Part shown: positions 1 to 9,158 of the stretch, piece by piece
Numbering within the stretch: the first letter of the stretch is position 1
How the letters are laid out: each line of letters begins with the position of its first letter
Translations under genes and position numbers: made by a program
NCBI RefSeq assembly: GCF_000812465.1
Contig: NZ_JWMA01000034.1
Location: 81,124-145,123 of the forward strand
Length of the DNA stretch: 64,000 bases
Reading direction: 5' to 3'
From: Cupriavidus sp. IDO
GTDB lineage: Bacteria > Pseudomonadota > Gammaproteobacteria > Burkholderiales > Burkholderiaceae
Notes under the pieces: model-generated
The model's database searches: none
Told to the model about the DNA's origin: nothing
Seen by the model: only the letters and a program-made list of their open reading frames with translations

Positions 1-359
1 TCTACAAGATTTTGCCTGACGAGATCGTCGTCGCGCATGACGAGATGGACCTGCCGCCCGGCGCCGCCAAGCTCAAGCGGGGCGGCGGCACCGGCGGCCA
101 CAATGGCCTGAAGGACATCGCGGCGCATCTCACGACCCAGGACTACTGGCGGCTGCGCCTTGGCGTCGGCCATCCGCGCAACCTGCCCGGCGGCGCCGCG
201 GGCGGGCGCGAGGATGTCGTCAACTACGTCCTCAAGCCGCCTCGCCGCGAAGAGCAGGAAGCCATCGACGAGGCCATCGACCGCAGCATCGATCCGCTCG
301 GCCTGCTGGCCAGGGGCGATGCAGAACGCGCGATGGCGCAGCTGCACACCGCGCGCTGA
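1..359 (+). CDS. pth: Peptidyl-tRNA hydrolase, C-terminal part (5' end outside window)
   Basis: Frees tRNA from peptidyl-tRNA that drops off the ribosome, acting in the cytoplasm. The open frame runs in from the left edge and ends at TGA 357-359, leaving about 118 residues of a protein that is usually near 195. Visible family motifs are [11 protein letters not shown], the glycine-rich [12 protein letters not shown] block and the RLGVGHP segment. The N-terminal catalytic histidine region lies outside the window. A bidirectional terminator separates it from the convergent ferredoxin gene. The family call is secure; only the start is missing. Confidence 0.95.
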   Translation, partial: YKILPDEIVVAHDEMDLPPGAAKLKRGGGTGGHNGLKDIAAHLTTQDYWRLRLGVGHPRNLPGGAAGGREDVVNYVLKPPRREEQEAIDEAIDRSIDPLGLLARGDAERAMAQLHTAR

Positions 360-497
360 GGGCGTTCCAGGCCGGTTTTGCGACAGCATGATCAAGAACT
401 GGCCGGATGCCGCGAAGCCGCCGCGCTCGTCCACCATCATGGCGCGCAGGACCGACGACAAGCCGATGGGCGCCTTACGCATCTCCCCGGCAAAGCA

Positions 498-531
498 AAG
501 CCCCCGTCACCTTGCGGTGACAGGGGCTTTT
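498..531. terminator. Bidirectional intrinsic terminator between pth and the ferredoxin gene
   Basis: The inverted repeat AAAGCCCC/GGGGCTTT encloses an inner GTCACC/GGTGAC stem and is A-rich on one side and T-rich on the other. It sits between convergent genes, so it can serve both. Confidence 0.8.
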
Positions 532-561
532 GGTTTCCTGCGCCGAACTGCGGGCGAACGC

Positions 562-1533
<972 letters not shown>

Positions 1534-1599
1534 TCAGCAAAGGCACCCTTGCGCTGCGCGGAAGGCCGACGGGTGCCCCCGGGGTCGCATGACCGGACT

Positions 1600-1662
1600 T
1601 AGAACCCATTTCACAATGAAGAAGGGGCGCCTTCTTCATTATGAAATTGAAATGGGTTCCTA
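1600..1662. repeat. 63-bp near-palindrome at the 3' end of rsmD
   Basis: The left arm carries AGAACCCATTTCA and AATGAAGAAGG. The right arm carries the complements CCTTCTTCATT and TGAAATGGGTTCCT, plus about six extra bases. It begins inside the rsmD stop codon on the minus strand. There is no T-run, so it is not a classical terminator. It may be a small dispersed palindromic element. Confidence 0.7.
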
Positions 1663-2304
1663 ACCCTGCCCGTTCGGCGCCGCCCGATGCTGCAACAGAT
1701 GAAAGTACACCGCGCCCGCCCTCGCCTGCCGCACGATCTCCAGCGATGCCGGTACCGGTGCATCGGCACCGGTGAGGGTCCGGTCGGTTTCCACATACAC
1801 CGCGCCACCGGGACGCGACAGCCTTGCCGCATGCTCCAGCGCCGGGCGCAGCCAGTCTTCGGCAAACGGCGGATCCAGGAAAATGACGTCGAAACTGGCA
1901 TCTGGCATCTGGGCGGCAAGGGCAAATGCATCGCCCTGCACTACGCGGACCTGGCTGGCGTCGAGCCGGTACTGGTTGTCGCGCAGTTGCCTGGCGACGC
2001 GCGGATTGGCTTCCACCAGGGTCACCGCCGCCGCGCCGCGTGACGCGGCCTCGAAGCCCAGTGCGCCGGAGCCGGCGAACAGGTCCAGGCAGGTCAGGCC
2101 GCTCAGGTCCTGCCCTAGCCAGTTGAACAGGGTCTCACGCACGCGATCGGGCGTGGGGCGCAGGCCCTGGGCGTCCGGCACGGGCAGCAATGTGCGCTTC
2201 CAGCGCCCGCCGATGATGCGAACCTGGGACGGCGCCTGGCGCGGCGCCGGGGAAGAAGATCGCCCGCTCGCGGCGGGCGAAGGAGATCGGGAACGCGAAT
2301 TCAT
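1660..2304 (-). CDS. rsmD: 16S rRNA (guanine(966)-N(2))-methyltransferase
   Basis: Methylates G966 of 16S rRNA during small-subunit assembly. The 214-residue protein has the Rossmann SAM-binding block DLFAGSGALGFEA and the catalytic LDPPF motif of N2-guanine/N6-adenine methyltransferases. The N-terminal 30 residues are Ser/Pro/Arg-rich and unconserved in character. The ATG at 2304 is chosen over one ten codons upstream, but neither has a strong ribosome site. The stop codon lies at the edge of a palindromic repeat. Confidence 0.93.
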   Translation of the reverse strand: MNSRSRSPSPAASGRSSSPAPRQAPSQVRIIGGRWKRTLLPVPDAQGLRPTPDRVRETLFNWLGQDLSGLTCLDLFAGSGALGFEAASRGAAAVTLVEANPRVARQLRDNQYRLDASQVRVVQGDAFALAAQMPDASFDVIFLDPPFAEDWLRPALEHAARLSRPGGAVYVETDRTLTGADAPVPASLEIVRQARAGAVYFHLLQHRAAPNGQG

Positions 2305-2359
2305 CCCGTGATTGTAGAGCCTGCCGGCGCGCAAGCGCGCGCGGCGGGTTCGGCCGGTC

Positions 2360-3757
2360 TCATTGCCCGCCCGCTTGCTTGCCCACGGTTTGCGACGACA
2401 CCGGCCCGCCCACGATCACCGTCGCCATGGCATCCGGGTGCACGTGGCGCTCGAATGCCGCCTTCACCTGCTGGCGCGTCACCTTGCCGATCTGCGCGGT
2501 CCAGGTGTCGAGGTAGTCCAGCGGCAGGCCATACCAGCCGATATTGGCGACGTTGGTCAGCAGCTTGCGGTTGTTGTCGATGCGCAGCGGGAAGCCATTG
2601 ATGAGGTTGTCCTTGGCCGCCTTGAGCTCGGCGTCGGTCGGGCCCTGCGCGACGTAGCGGGCCAGCACCTGGCGCACCAGCGCCAGCGCCTCGTTGGTCT
2701 GCTCCTTCTTGGTCTGCAGGCCGATGCCGAACGGCCCCGGCTGCTTGGACGGCGCGAAGTAGCTGTCCACCCCGTAGGTCAGGCCGCGCTTCTCGCGCAC
2801 TTCGTCGGTCAGACGCGAGCTGAAACCGCCGCCGCCCAGCACGTAGTTGCCGACCAGCAGCGCGAAATAGTCCGGGTCACCGCGTGCGATAGCGGGCTGG
2901 CCCATCGCTACCGTCGCCTGCTGCGCCGGATGCGGCACGCGCTGCTCGCTGGCGGGGATGGTCATCTGCACCTGCGGCAGGGTCGGCGCCGGAACGCCTT
3001 GCGGCAGGCCACGCGTGAGCTGCTCGGCGATGGCCTCGGCCTGCTTGCGGTCGACCGCGCCAATCAGCGTCACCACCGCGCGCGAGGCGGTGTAGTTGTC
3101 ACGCCAGAACTTCAGGATGTCGTCGCGCGAGACTGACTCGACGGTCGCGGGCGTCGCCGAGACGCCATAGGGATGGCTCGGGTAAATCGCTTTCGAGAGC
3201 ATCTTGTCGGCAATCACGCCCGGCTTCGCATCGGCTTCGCGGATGGCGGTGATCAGGCGCTGCTTCTCGCGGCCGACCACGGCGTCCGGATAGGTGGGCG
3301 CCTTGATCAGCTGTCCCGCCAGCGCAATGGACTGATCCAGTTCGGGCTGCGCCGTCAGCGTGCGCAGGCCGATACCGCCGCGATCGCCGCCAGCGGCGCC
3401 GCCGAAGACGGCACCGGTATCGGCAAAGGCATCGGCAATCTGCGCCTCGTTGCGGGCGGGCTGACCGTCCTGCGCGGCGGCGCCCTTGTCCAGCAGCGCG
3501 GCCGTCAGCGTCGCCAGCCCTGCCTTTGCCGGCGGGTCGTAGCGGCTGCCGGCGTCGAAGTCGATATTGATGTCGAGCATGGGGATCGACGGGCTGTGCA
3601 CGTAGTACACCTGCGCGCCGGTGGAGGCGGTCCAGTGCTCGATGGGGATGGCGGCATTCGCCAGTTGCGCGGCCAGGATGGCCGCGGCACCGCAAACAGT
3701 GCCGGCGAGCTTGCGAACCAGGCGCGGCGACGCAATCGTGATGACAGGCAGGGACAT
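2360..3757 (-). CDS. M16-family peptidase homologue without zinc motif, exported
   Basis: 465 residues with an N-terminal signal peptide (hydrophobic stretch ending near ANAAIP). It has the M16 fold, seen in the GGGGFSSRLTDEVREKRGLTYGV block, but no HxxEH zinc motif near the N-terminus. It is therefore probably the non-catalytic partner of the upstream M16 protein, as in two-subunit M16B peptidases. It starts 9 nt after that gene's stop, and its ribosome site TGAGGAG overlaps the stop, so the two are translationally coupled. Confidence 0.9.
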   Translation of the reverse strand: MSLPVITIASPRLVRKLAGTVCGAAAILAAQLANAAIPIEHWTASTGAQVYYVHSPSIPMLDINIDFDAGSRYDPPAKAGLATLTAALLDKGAAAQDGQPARNEAQIADAFADTGAVFGGAAGGDRGGIGLRTLTAQPELDQSIALAGQLIKAPTYPDAVVGREKQRLITAIREADAKPGVIADKMLSKAIYPSHPYGVSATPATVESVSRDDILKFWRDNYTASRAVVTLIGAVDRKQAEAIAEQLTRGLPQGVPAPTLPQVQMTIPASEQRVPHPAQQATVAMGQPAIARGDPDYFALLVGNYVLGGGGFSSRLTDEVREKRGLTYGVDSYFAPSKQPGPFGIGLQTKKEQTNEALALVRQVLARYVAQGPTDAELKAAKDNLINGFPLRIDNNRKLLTNVANIGWYGLPLDYLDTWTAQIGKVTRQQVKAAFERHVHPDAMATVIVGGPVSSQTVGKQAGGQ

Positions 3758-3766
3758 CGTCGCTCC

Positions 3767-5272
3767 TCAGTGGCGCAGGCCGGCAGGGACCTGCGTCTTG
3801 GGCTTGTTGGGGTCGATCGGCTGCGGCACCAGCGTGGCCACGGTCAGGTTGTCGTCGCTGAAATATTTGGCGGCAACGGCCTGCACCTGTGCCGGCGTGA
3901 CTTCCTTGATCTTGTCGAGCATGCGGTCGATCTGCCGCCACGAGATGCCCGAGATCTCCGCCACGCCGATCTCCATGCCCTGCCCGAACACCGAGTCGCG
4001 CTTGTAGATCTGGCTGGCCACCACCTGCGCCTTCACGCGCTTGAGCTCTTCGGCCGAGACACCGTCCCTGGCGATGCGCTGGATCTCCTCGCGCAGCGCG
4101 CGTTCGATCTGGTCGGTGTTGTGGCCGTCGGCGGGCGTGCCGTCGAGCACAAACAGCGATTCGCCGCGGTTGATGCTGTCGTAGCCCACGTTGACGTCAT
4201 CGGCCAGCCGCTGCTCGCGCACCAGTTCGCGCGTCATGCGGGCATTGTCGTAGCCATTGAGGACGGCCGACAGGACTTCGAGCGCATAGGGATCGGCGTC
4301 TTTCTCCACATCGCGCAGGCGCGGCACCTTGTAGGCCAGCACCACATACTGGTTCTCGGCCGGCGCCTTGACCCAGATCCGCTTGACGCCCTTCTGCACC
4401 GGTTCGATCTGGTCCTTGCGCAGCGGCAGCGGGCGCGCCTTGAGCTTGCCGTAGTAGCGCTCGGCCATCGCCCTGACTTCCGCCGGCTTGACGTCGCCGG
4501 TGACGATCACCGTCGCGTTGTCCGGCACATACCAGTTGCGATACCAGTCCTGGACGTCTTCCACCCGCATGTTGACCAGGTCGTCCATCCACCCGATCAC
4601 CGGATGGCGGTAGGCCGCGGCGGTATAGACCGTGGCCAGCAGCTGTTCGTACACGGTGCCGCGGGCGGAGTCGTCGGTGCGCAGGCGGCGCTCTTCCATC
4701 ACCACCTTCATCTCGCGGTCGAACTCGTCCTTCCTGATGATCAGGTTGGCCATGCGGTCGGCCTCCAGCTCCATCATCTTCGGCAGGTATTGCTTGCCGA
4801 TCTGCTGGTAGTACAAGGTGAAGTCGCGGTTGGTCATGGCGTTCTCGCGGCCGCCGAGTGCCGCCACCTGCTTGGAGAACTCGCCCACGCCGACCTTGGG
4901 CGTGCCCTTGAACATCATGTGTTCCAGCATGTGGGCCACGCCGGTGGTGCCACTGACCTCATCGATGGCGCCCGCCCGGTACCAGATCTGGTGCGCGACG
5001 GTGGGCGCCCGGTGGTCTTCCTTGACGATCAGCCGCAGTCCGTTGGACAGCCGGTATTCCGTGGTGCCCTGCTCGGTCGCCCCGACCGGCACGGCCTGAC
5101 CGGACAGCGCGGGCGGCGCGGCCACGGCAGGCTGTGCCTGGACCGGCATGGACCAGGGCAGCGTGGCGAGCAAGAGGGCGGGAAGGAGGCGCCGCGCCAG
5201 ATGCACGGCGCAGGCGGGAAGGGACTCAGGCCGGGCGGCGTCCGCTCCGGTCACGACAGCGCAATGGTTCAT
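3767..5272 (-). CDS. M16-family zinc metallopeptidase, catalytic subunit, exported
   Basis: 501 residues. A signal peptide is followed by the inverted zinc motif HMLEH (HxxEH) at residues 114-118, with a downstream Glu in the MELEADRM segment as likely third ligand. The family includes pitrilysin-like and processing peptidases, and a periplasmic location is inferred. ATG at 5272 is chosen because it gives a normal signal peptide; the frame stays open much further upstream across the start of the opposing ftsY gene. It forms an operon with the zinc-motif-less M16 gene downstream and diverges from ftsY. Confidence 0.92.
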   Translation of the reverse strand: MNHCAVVTGADAARPESLPACAVHLARRLLPALLLATLPWSMPVQAQPAVAAPPALSGQAVPVGATEQGTTEYRLSNGLRLIVKEDHRAPTVAHQIWYRAGAIDEVSGTTGVAHMLEHMMFKGTPKVGVGEFSKQVAALGGRENAMTNRDFTLYYQQIGKQYLPKMMELEADRMANLIIRKDEFDREMKVVMEERRLRTDDSARGTVYEQLLATVYTAAAYRHPVIGWMDDLVNMRVEDVQDWYRNWYVPDNATVIVTGDVKPAEVRAMAERYYGKLKARPLPLRKDQIEPVQKGVKRIWVKAPAENQYVVLAYKVPRLRDVEKDADPYALEVLSAVLNGYDNARMTRELVREQRLADDVNVGYDSINRGESLFVLDGTPADGHNTDQIERALREEIQRIARDGVSAEELKRVKAQVVASQIYKRDSVFGQGMEIGVAEISGISWRQIDRMLDKIKEVTPAQVQAVAAKYFSDDNLTVATLVPQPIDPNKPKTQVPAGLRH

Positions 5273-5286
5273 GCGACCCCGTCTGC

Positions 5287-5309
5287 TAGAATTTTGGCGA
5301 TTGATTCTA
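5287..5309. promoter_or_regulatory. Face-to-face TAGAAT motifs between ftsY and the M16 operon
   Basis: TAGAAT at 5287-5292 and its complement ATTCTA at 5304-5309 lie in the 60-bp divergent gap, each placed like a -10 element for one direction. No convincing -35 elements were seen, so this is tentative. Confidence 0.35.
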
Positions 5310-5332
5310 CCGGGGTATTGACCCCTTTCCCA

Positions 5333-6487
5333 ATGTTTAGTTTCTGGAAGAAGCGCAAGGCCGAACCCGCCCCTGCGTCCGCCGAAGTGCAAGCTCCGGC
5401 ACCGGTTCCGGCTCCCGCTCCCCTTTCCACCCCGGTTCCCGCCGCAACGCCCGCTGAAACAACCGTTGCGGCACCCGTGCCGGTACCGGCTGCCGCCCCG
5501 GCTGCGGCAGCCGCCCCGCAACCGGCTCCGGCCGAGGAGCTGGAGCTGGAGCTGGAGCTGACGCCGCCGCCGGCCCCGACGGCCGAGGCGAGACAGGGCT
5601 GGATGCATCGCCTGCGCACCGGCCTGTCCAAGACCAGCCGCAATATCGGCACGCTGTTCGTCGGCGTGAAGGTCGACGAAGCGCTGTTCGAAGAGCTGGA
5701 AACCGCGCTGCTGATGGCCGACGCGGGTGTCGAAGCCACCGAATACCTGCTCGGCGAGCTGCGCAAGCGCGTCAAAAGCGAGCGCATCGAGTCAGCCGAA
5801 GGCGTCAAGGCCGCTCTGCGCACGCTGCTGACCGACCTGCTGCGCCCGCTGGAGAAATCCATGGCGCTGGGCCGCGAGCAGCCGCTGGTGATGATGATCG
5901 CGGGCGTCAACGGCGCCGGCAAGACCACCAGCATCGGCAAGCTGTGCAAGCATTTCCAGCGCTATGACCAGTCCGTGCTGCTGGCCGCCGGCGACACCTT
6001 CCGCGCCGCCGCCCGCGAGCAGCTGACGATCTGGGGCGAGCGCAACAACGTCACCGTGGTGGCACAGGAAAGCGGCGATCCCGCCGCAGTGATCTTCGAC
6101 GCGGTCAACGCGGCGCGTGCGCGCGACATCGACATCGTGATGGCCGACACCGCCGGGCGCCTGCCCACGCAGCTCCACCTGATGGAAGAGCTCAAGAAGG
6201 TCAAGCGCGTGATCAGCAAGGCCATGCCGAACGCCCCGCATGAAGTGCTGCTGGTGATCGATGCCAACACCGGCCAGAACGCGCTGTCGCAAACCCGCGC
6301 CTTCGACGACGCGCTTGGCCTGACCGGCCTGATCGTAACCAAGCTCGACGGCACCGCCAAGGGCGGCATCCTGGCGGCCATTGCCCGCCAGCGTCCGGTG
6401 CCGGTCTACTTCATCGGCGTCGGCGAAAAGGTAGAAGACCTGCAGCCGTTCAAGGCCGACGAGTTCGCGGACGCGCTGCTGGGCTGA
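5333..6487 (+). CDS. ftsY: Signal recognition particle receptor
   Basis: Membrane-associated GTPase that docks SRP-ribosome complexes at the translocon. The 384-residue protein has a variable N-terminal A domain (about 90 residues, rich in Ala/Pro/Glu with an ELELELEL run), then the NG domain. GTPase motifs are GVNGAGKTT (about 190-198), DTFRAAA, DTAGRL and TKLDGTAKGG. The ATG at 5333 begins MFSFWKKRK, the usual short amphipathic FtsY start. It diverges from the M16 operon and is closed by a strong terminator. Confidence 0.97.
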   Translation: MFSFWKKRKAEPAPASAEVQAPAPVPAPAPLSTPVPAATPAETTVAAPVPVPAAAPAAAAAPQPAPAEELELELELTPPPAPTAEARQGWMHRLRTGLSKTSRNIGTLFVGVKVDEALFEELETALLMADAGVEATEYLLGELRKRVKSERIESAEGVKAALRTLLTDLLRPLEKSMALGREQPLVMMIAGVNGAGKTTSIGKLCKHFQRYDQSVLLAAGDTFRAAAREQLTIWGERNNVTVVAQESGDPAAVIFDAVNAARARDIDIVMADTAGRLPTQLHLMEELKKVKRVISKAMPNAPHEVLLVIDANTGQNALSQTRAFDDALGLTGLIVTKLDGTAKGGILAAIARQRPVPVYFIGVGEKVEDLQPFKADEFADALLG

Positions 6488-6509
6488 ACTCCAGTGTCGT
6501 CAGAAAGCA

Positions 6510-6538
6510 AAAGCCCCGGCAAACCACCGGGGCTTTTT
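6510..6538 (+). terminator. ftsY: Intrinsic terminator of ftsY
   Basis: AAGCCCCGG/CCGGGGCTT stem followed by a T-run, 23 bp after the ftsY stop. It may also stop the convergent isomerase transcript. Confidence 0.85.
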
Positions 6539-6558
6539 CATTGCAACCCCTCTGCGGC

Positions 6559-7206
6559 TTACTCTGCGTCGGGCTGCGATCCAGGTTGTGCCCGCTGGAA
6601 AGCCGGCAACTCCATGCACGCCTCATAGATCTTCGCGATCACCGGAAAGCGGCCCACGTCGATGTTGAAGCGCTGTGCATTGAACACCTGCGGCACCAGG
6701 CAGATATCGGCCAGCGTCGGCGTGTCGCCAAAGCAGAAGCGGCCAGCCTTGCCGCCGCGCTCCAGGTTGGTCTGCAGCGAGCCGAAGCCCAGCTCGATCC
6801 AGTGCCGGTACCACGCGTCCTTGACCTCTTCGGCCGTGCCCACCGTGTGCTTGAGGTACTTCAGCACGCGCAGGTTGTTCAGCGGATGGATCTCGCACGC
6901 GATCTCCAGCGCCAGGCCGCGCACATAGGCGCGGTCCAGTGCCGTGCCGGGCAGCAGCTTCGGCTCGGGATGGACCTCGTCCAGGTACTCGACGATCGCC
7001 AGCGACTGCTGCAGCGTGTGGTCGCCGTCGATCAAGGTCGGCACCAGGGCGTCGGCGCTGATCGCGCGGTATTCCGGCTTGAGCTGCTGGCCGCCCTCCC
7101 TGACCAGGTGGACCGGCACGTACTCGTACGGCAGGCCCTTCAGTTCCAGGGCGATGCGCACGCGGTACGAGGCCGAGCTGCGGAAATAGCTGTAAAGCTT
7201 GAGCAT
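6559..7206 (-). CDS. maiA: Zeta-class glutathione transferase, maleylacetoacetate isomerase type
   Basis: Glutathione-dependent cis-trans isomerase in aromatic-acid breakdown, likely on maleylacetoacetate or maleylpyruvate. The 215-residue protein has the zeta-class motif SSASYRVRIALELKG at about residues 10-24 and the LVPTLIDGD and QSLAIVEYLDE glutathione-site segments. It starts 4 nt after the stop of the FAH-fold hydrolase gene, so the two are co-transcribed and probably catalyse consecutive steps. Which ring-cleavage product is used cannot be decided here because no dioxygenase gene is nearby. Confidence 0.9.
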   Translation of the reverse strand: MLKLYSYFRSSASYRVRIALELKGLPYEYVPVHLVREGGQQLKPEYRAISADALVPTLIDGDHTLQQSLAIVEYLDEVHPEPKLLPGTALDRAYVRGLALEIACEIHPLNNLRVLKYLKHTVGTAEEVKDAWYRHWIELGFGSLQTNLERGGKAGRFCFGDTPTLADICLVPQVFNAQRFNIDVGRFPVIAKIYEACMELPAFQRAQPGSQPDAE

Positions 7207-7210
7207 CGGA

Positions 7211-7912
7211 TCAGGCCACCTTGATCGTCAGGTCACCCACGCCGCCGACGTGGCACTGCATGACGTCGCCCTTCACCACCGGGCCCACGCCTTCGGGCGT
7301 GCCGCTGAAGATCAGATCGCCGGGCTGCAGTTCGAACAGCTTCGACAGGTAGGACACCATTTCCGGCACCGACCAGATCAGGTCCGAGAGGTCGCCGCGC
7401 TGCTTCTCCACGCCATTGACAGACAGCGTCACCGCGCCCTTTTCCGGATGGCCAATGGCGGATACCGGCACGATCGGGCCGATCGGCGCGGACCGGTCGA
7501 ACGCCTTGCCGGTTTCCCAGGGACGCCCGGTCTTCTTCGATTCGTTCTGCAGGTCGCGACGGGTCATGTCGAGGCCTACGGCATAGCCGAATACATGGCT
7601 GGCCGCCTGCTCCACCGCAATGTCCTTGCCGCCCTTGCCGATGGCCACCACCAGTTCCACTTCATAGTGGCAATTGCTGGTGCCAGGGGGATACGGGAAG
7701 GTGCCTTCCGTGCCATCCGCGACATAGCTCACCGCATCCGACGGCTTGCAGAAGAAGAACGGCGGCTCGCGGTCAGGGTCCGAACCCATCTCACGGGCAT
7801 GTGCGGCGTAGTTGCGGCCCACGCAATACACGCGGCGCACCGGGAAGCTTGCGTTGCTGCCGCGGACGGGCACGCCAACGGGCGCCGGCGGGGCAAACAC
7901 GAATTCGGTCAT
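7211..7912 (-). CDS. Fumarylacetoacetate hydrolase-family protein, fumarylpyruvate hydrolase-like
   Basis: 233-residue single-domain FAH protein. The segment [15 protein letters not shown], followed by a [12 protein letters not shown] block, closely resembles the fumarylpyruvate hydrolases of gentisate pathways. Metal-binding acidic residues of the family occur in the [10 protein letters not shown] region. ATG at 7912 is chosen, with GGAGAG just upstream; a longer frame reaching 8164 is not needed. It is the first gene of a two-gene operon with the zeta GST, which supports a ring-fission-product isomerase/hydrolase pair. Confidence 0.9.
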   Translation of the reverse strand: MTEFVFAPPAPVGVPVRGSNASFPVRRVYCVGRNYAAHAREMGSDPDREPPFFFCKPSDAVSYVADGTEGTFPYPPGTSNCHYEVELVVAIGKGGKDIAVEQAASHVFGYAVGLDMTRRDLQNESKKTGRPWETGKAFDRSAPIGPIVPVSAIGHPEKGAVTLSVNGVEKQRGDLSDLIWSVPEMVSYLSKLFELQPGDLIFSGTPEGVGPVVKGDVMQCHVGGVGDLTIKVA

Positions 7913-8172
7913 GCATCTCTCCAGACTTGTTCTGATGTGCACTGCGCCGGGAAAACAGGCGTCGCCAGCAGACGCCCCCGCGCAGCAGGGCAACAGCATA
8001 CACCGCGCCGACGGCCTGCGTACGACGGCATACAGTGAATATGGGTAACCCCGAACCCTGCAATCAGCGCCTGGTCCGGCGCATCCGCCGCGGCCGGGCG
8101 ACGGCAGCCGCACCCCCGTCCCTCCAGGACCCGGCGCGAATATTGCTTGGGGAGTGCAACCCAATCAGAACC

Positions 8173-8823
8173 ATGACCCGCCGCCACCCGCCCCCTCCGA
8201 GCCCGACCAGTCCGCCTGGCCCGACGTCAGCCGCGGGCAGCCGCTCCCTGCGCATCCTGCTGGTGCGGGATCCGCATGATGCCAGTCCGCTCAATGTCGA
8301 GACCATCCGCGCCGGCCTGGTCAGCGCCGGCTTTGCCGAGATCGAGATCGTGGATGCCGACCTGCGGCTGCCGGACGTGATTACCGCCAGCCAGCCCGAT
8401 CTGGTCATCATCGCTTCGGAATCCGCGGCGCGCGACACCATCGAGCATGTCTGCGTCTCGACACAGCACGCACCAAGGCCGATCGTGCTGTTCACCGACA
8501 ACGACGACTCCCAGCGCATCAAGGCGGCGCTGTCCGCCGGGATCACCGCCTATATCGTCGATGGCCTGCGGGCCGAGCGAGTCAAGACCGTGCTCGATGT
8601 GGCCTACGCCCGCTTCGAGCTGGACCAGCAACTGCGTGCCGAACTCGATGCCACCCGCCTGAAACTAGCCGAGCGCAAGGTGGTGGAGCGCGCCAAGGGC
8701 CTGCTGATGCAGGCGCGCGGCATCAGCGAGGACGAGGCCTACAAGCGCCTGCGCAGCATGGCGATGGAACGCGGCCTCAAGCTGGTCGAAGCGGCCCAGC
8801 GCGTTATCGATGTGATGACTTGA
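8173..8823 (+). CDS. nasT: NasT-type ANTAR-domain antitermination regulator
   Basis: 216 residues: a Pro-rich start, a CheY-like pseudo-receiver (about 20-140), a coiled linker and a C-terminal ANTAR RNA-binding domain (about 155-213; ERAKGLLMQARGISEDEAYKRL). ANTAR proteins bind paired hexaloop hairpins in nascent mRNA and prevent termination. The receiver reads LVIIASES where a phospho-acceptor Asp is expected (position 81 is Ala), so control by phosphorylation looks unlikely. No NasS-like sensor gene is adjacent. It lies directly upstream of a leader with two matching hairpins before nrtA. The start at 8173 is the first ATG before the domain; a longer frame begins at 8035. Confidence 0.9.
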   Translation: MTRRHPPPPSPTSPPGPTSAAGSRSLRILLVRDPHDASPLNVETIRAGLVSAGFAEIEIVDADLRLPDVITASQPDLVIIASESAARDTIEHVCVSTQHAPRPIVLFTDNDDSQRIKAALSAGITAYIVDGLRAERVKTVLDVAYARFELDQQLRAELDATRLKLAERKVVERAKGLLMQARGISEDEAYKRLRSMAMERGLKLVEAAQRVIDVMT

Positions 8824-8848
8824 CCATGCTGCGGCGGTGCGTGCCGCC

Positions 8849-8881
8849 GCACGTCGCTGGTGCAATGCACAAATCTGGCGC
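8849..8881 (+). promoter_or_regulatory. Probable NtrC binding sites upstream of nrtA
   Basis: GCAC-N7-GTGC at 8849-8863 matches the NtrC dyad. A second, imperfect copy (GCAC-N7-GCGC) follows at 8867-8881, 18 bp on. Both lie about 105-135 bp upstream of the sigma-54 promoter, a normal enhancer position. Confidence 0.6.
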
Positions 8882-8984
8882 TGCCTGCCGGCGGCGCCAC
8901 CCTTCTTCGTTCCGGCCCGCCTTGCCGGCGGCCGCGGCATGCCCTGATCGCGTCTTTTTGCCCTCTTGCTGCACGGTTCTGCAC

Positions 8985-8999
8985 TGGCACACCACTTGC
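8985..8999 (+). promoter_or_regulatory. Sigma-54 promoter of nrtABC
   Basis: TGGCAC-N5-TTGC with GG and GC dinucleotides exactly 10 bp apart, a perfect -24/-12 core. Transcription would start near 9010, at the foot of the first leader hairpin. Confidence 0.82.
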
Positions 9000-9010
9000 G
9001 TTACACGAAT

Positions 9011-9063
9011 ATCGGCCAACGAGGGCCGATCAACATTCGATGCACGCGGCCAACGTGGGCCGC
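9011..9063 (+). promoter_or_regulatory. ANTAR-target double hairpin in the nrtA leader
   Basis: Hairpin 1 is ATCGGCC-AACGAG-GGCCGAT (9011-9030). Hairpin 2 is GCGGCC-AACGTG-GGCCGC (9046-9063). Both loops are six bases with A at position 1 and G at position 4, the known signature of ANTAR-protein RNA targets. The linker is 15 nt. Confidence 0.85.
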
Positions 9064-9081
9064 ATGACATCACGGACAACG

Positions 9082-9144
9082 GCGTCCTGAACTGCATCCC
9101 TGTTTTCTGGCGAAGGCGGGGTTGCGGATCGGGACGCTTTTTTT
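9082..9144 (+). terminator. Leader terminator of nrtABC (attenuator)
   Basis: GCGTCC pairs with GGACGC (9132-9137), followed by seven T at 9138-9144. An inner GCATCCC/GGGTTGC stem strengthens it. It lies between the ANTAR hairpins and nrtA, so it is the expected target of NasT antitermination. Confidence 0.75.
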
Positions 9145-9158
9145 CCTGGAGCCTTGCA

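Noticed and set aside
3173..5332. Very long plus-strand open frame running into ftsY (1104 residues)
   Set aside because: It is antisense to two clear M16 peptidases. Only the part from ATG 5333 has FtsY features.
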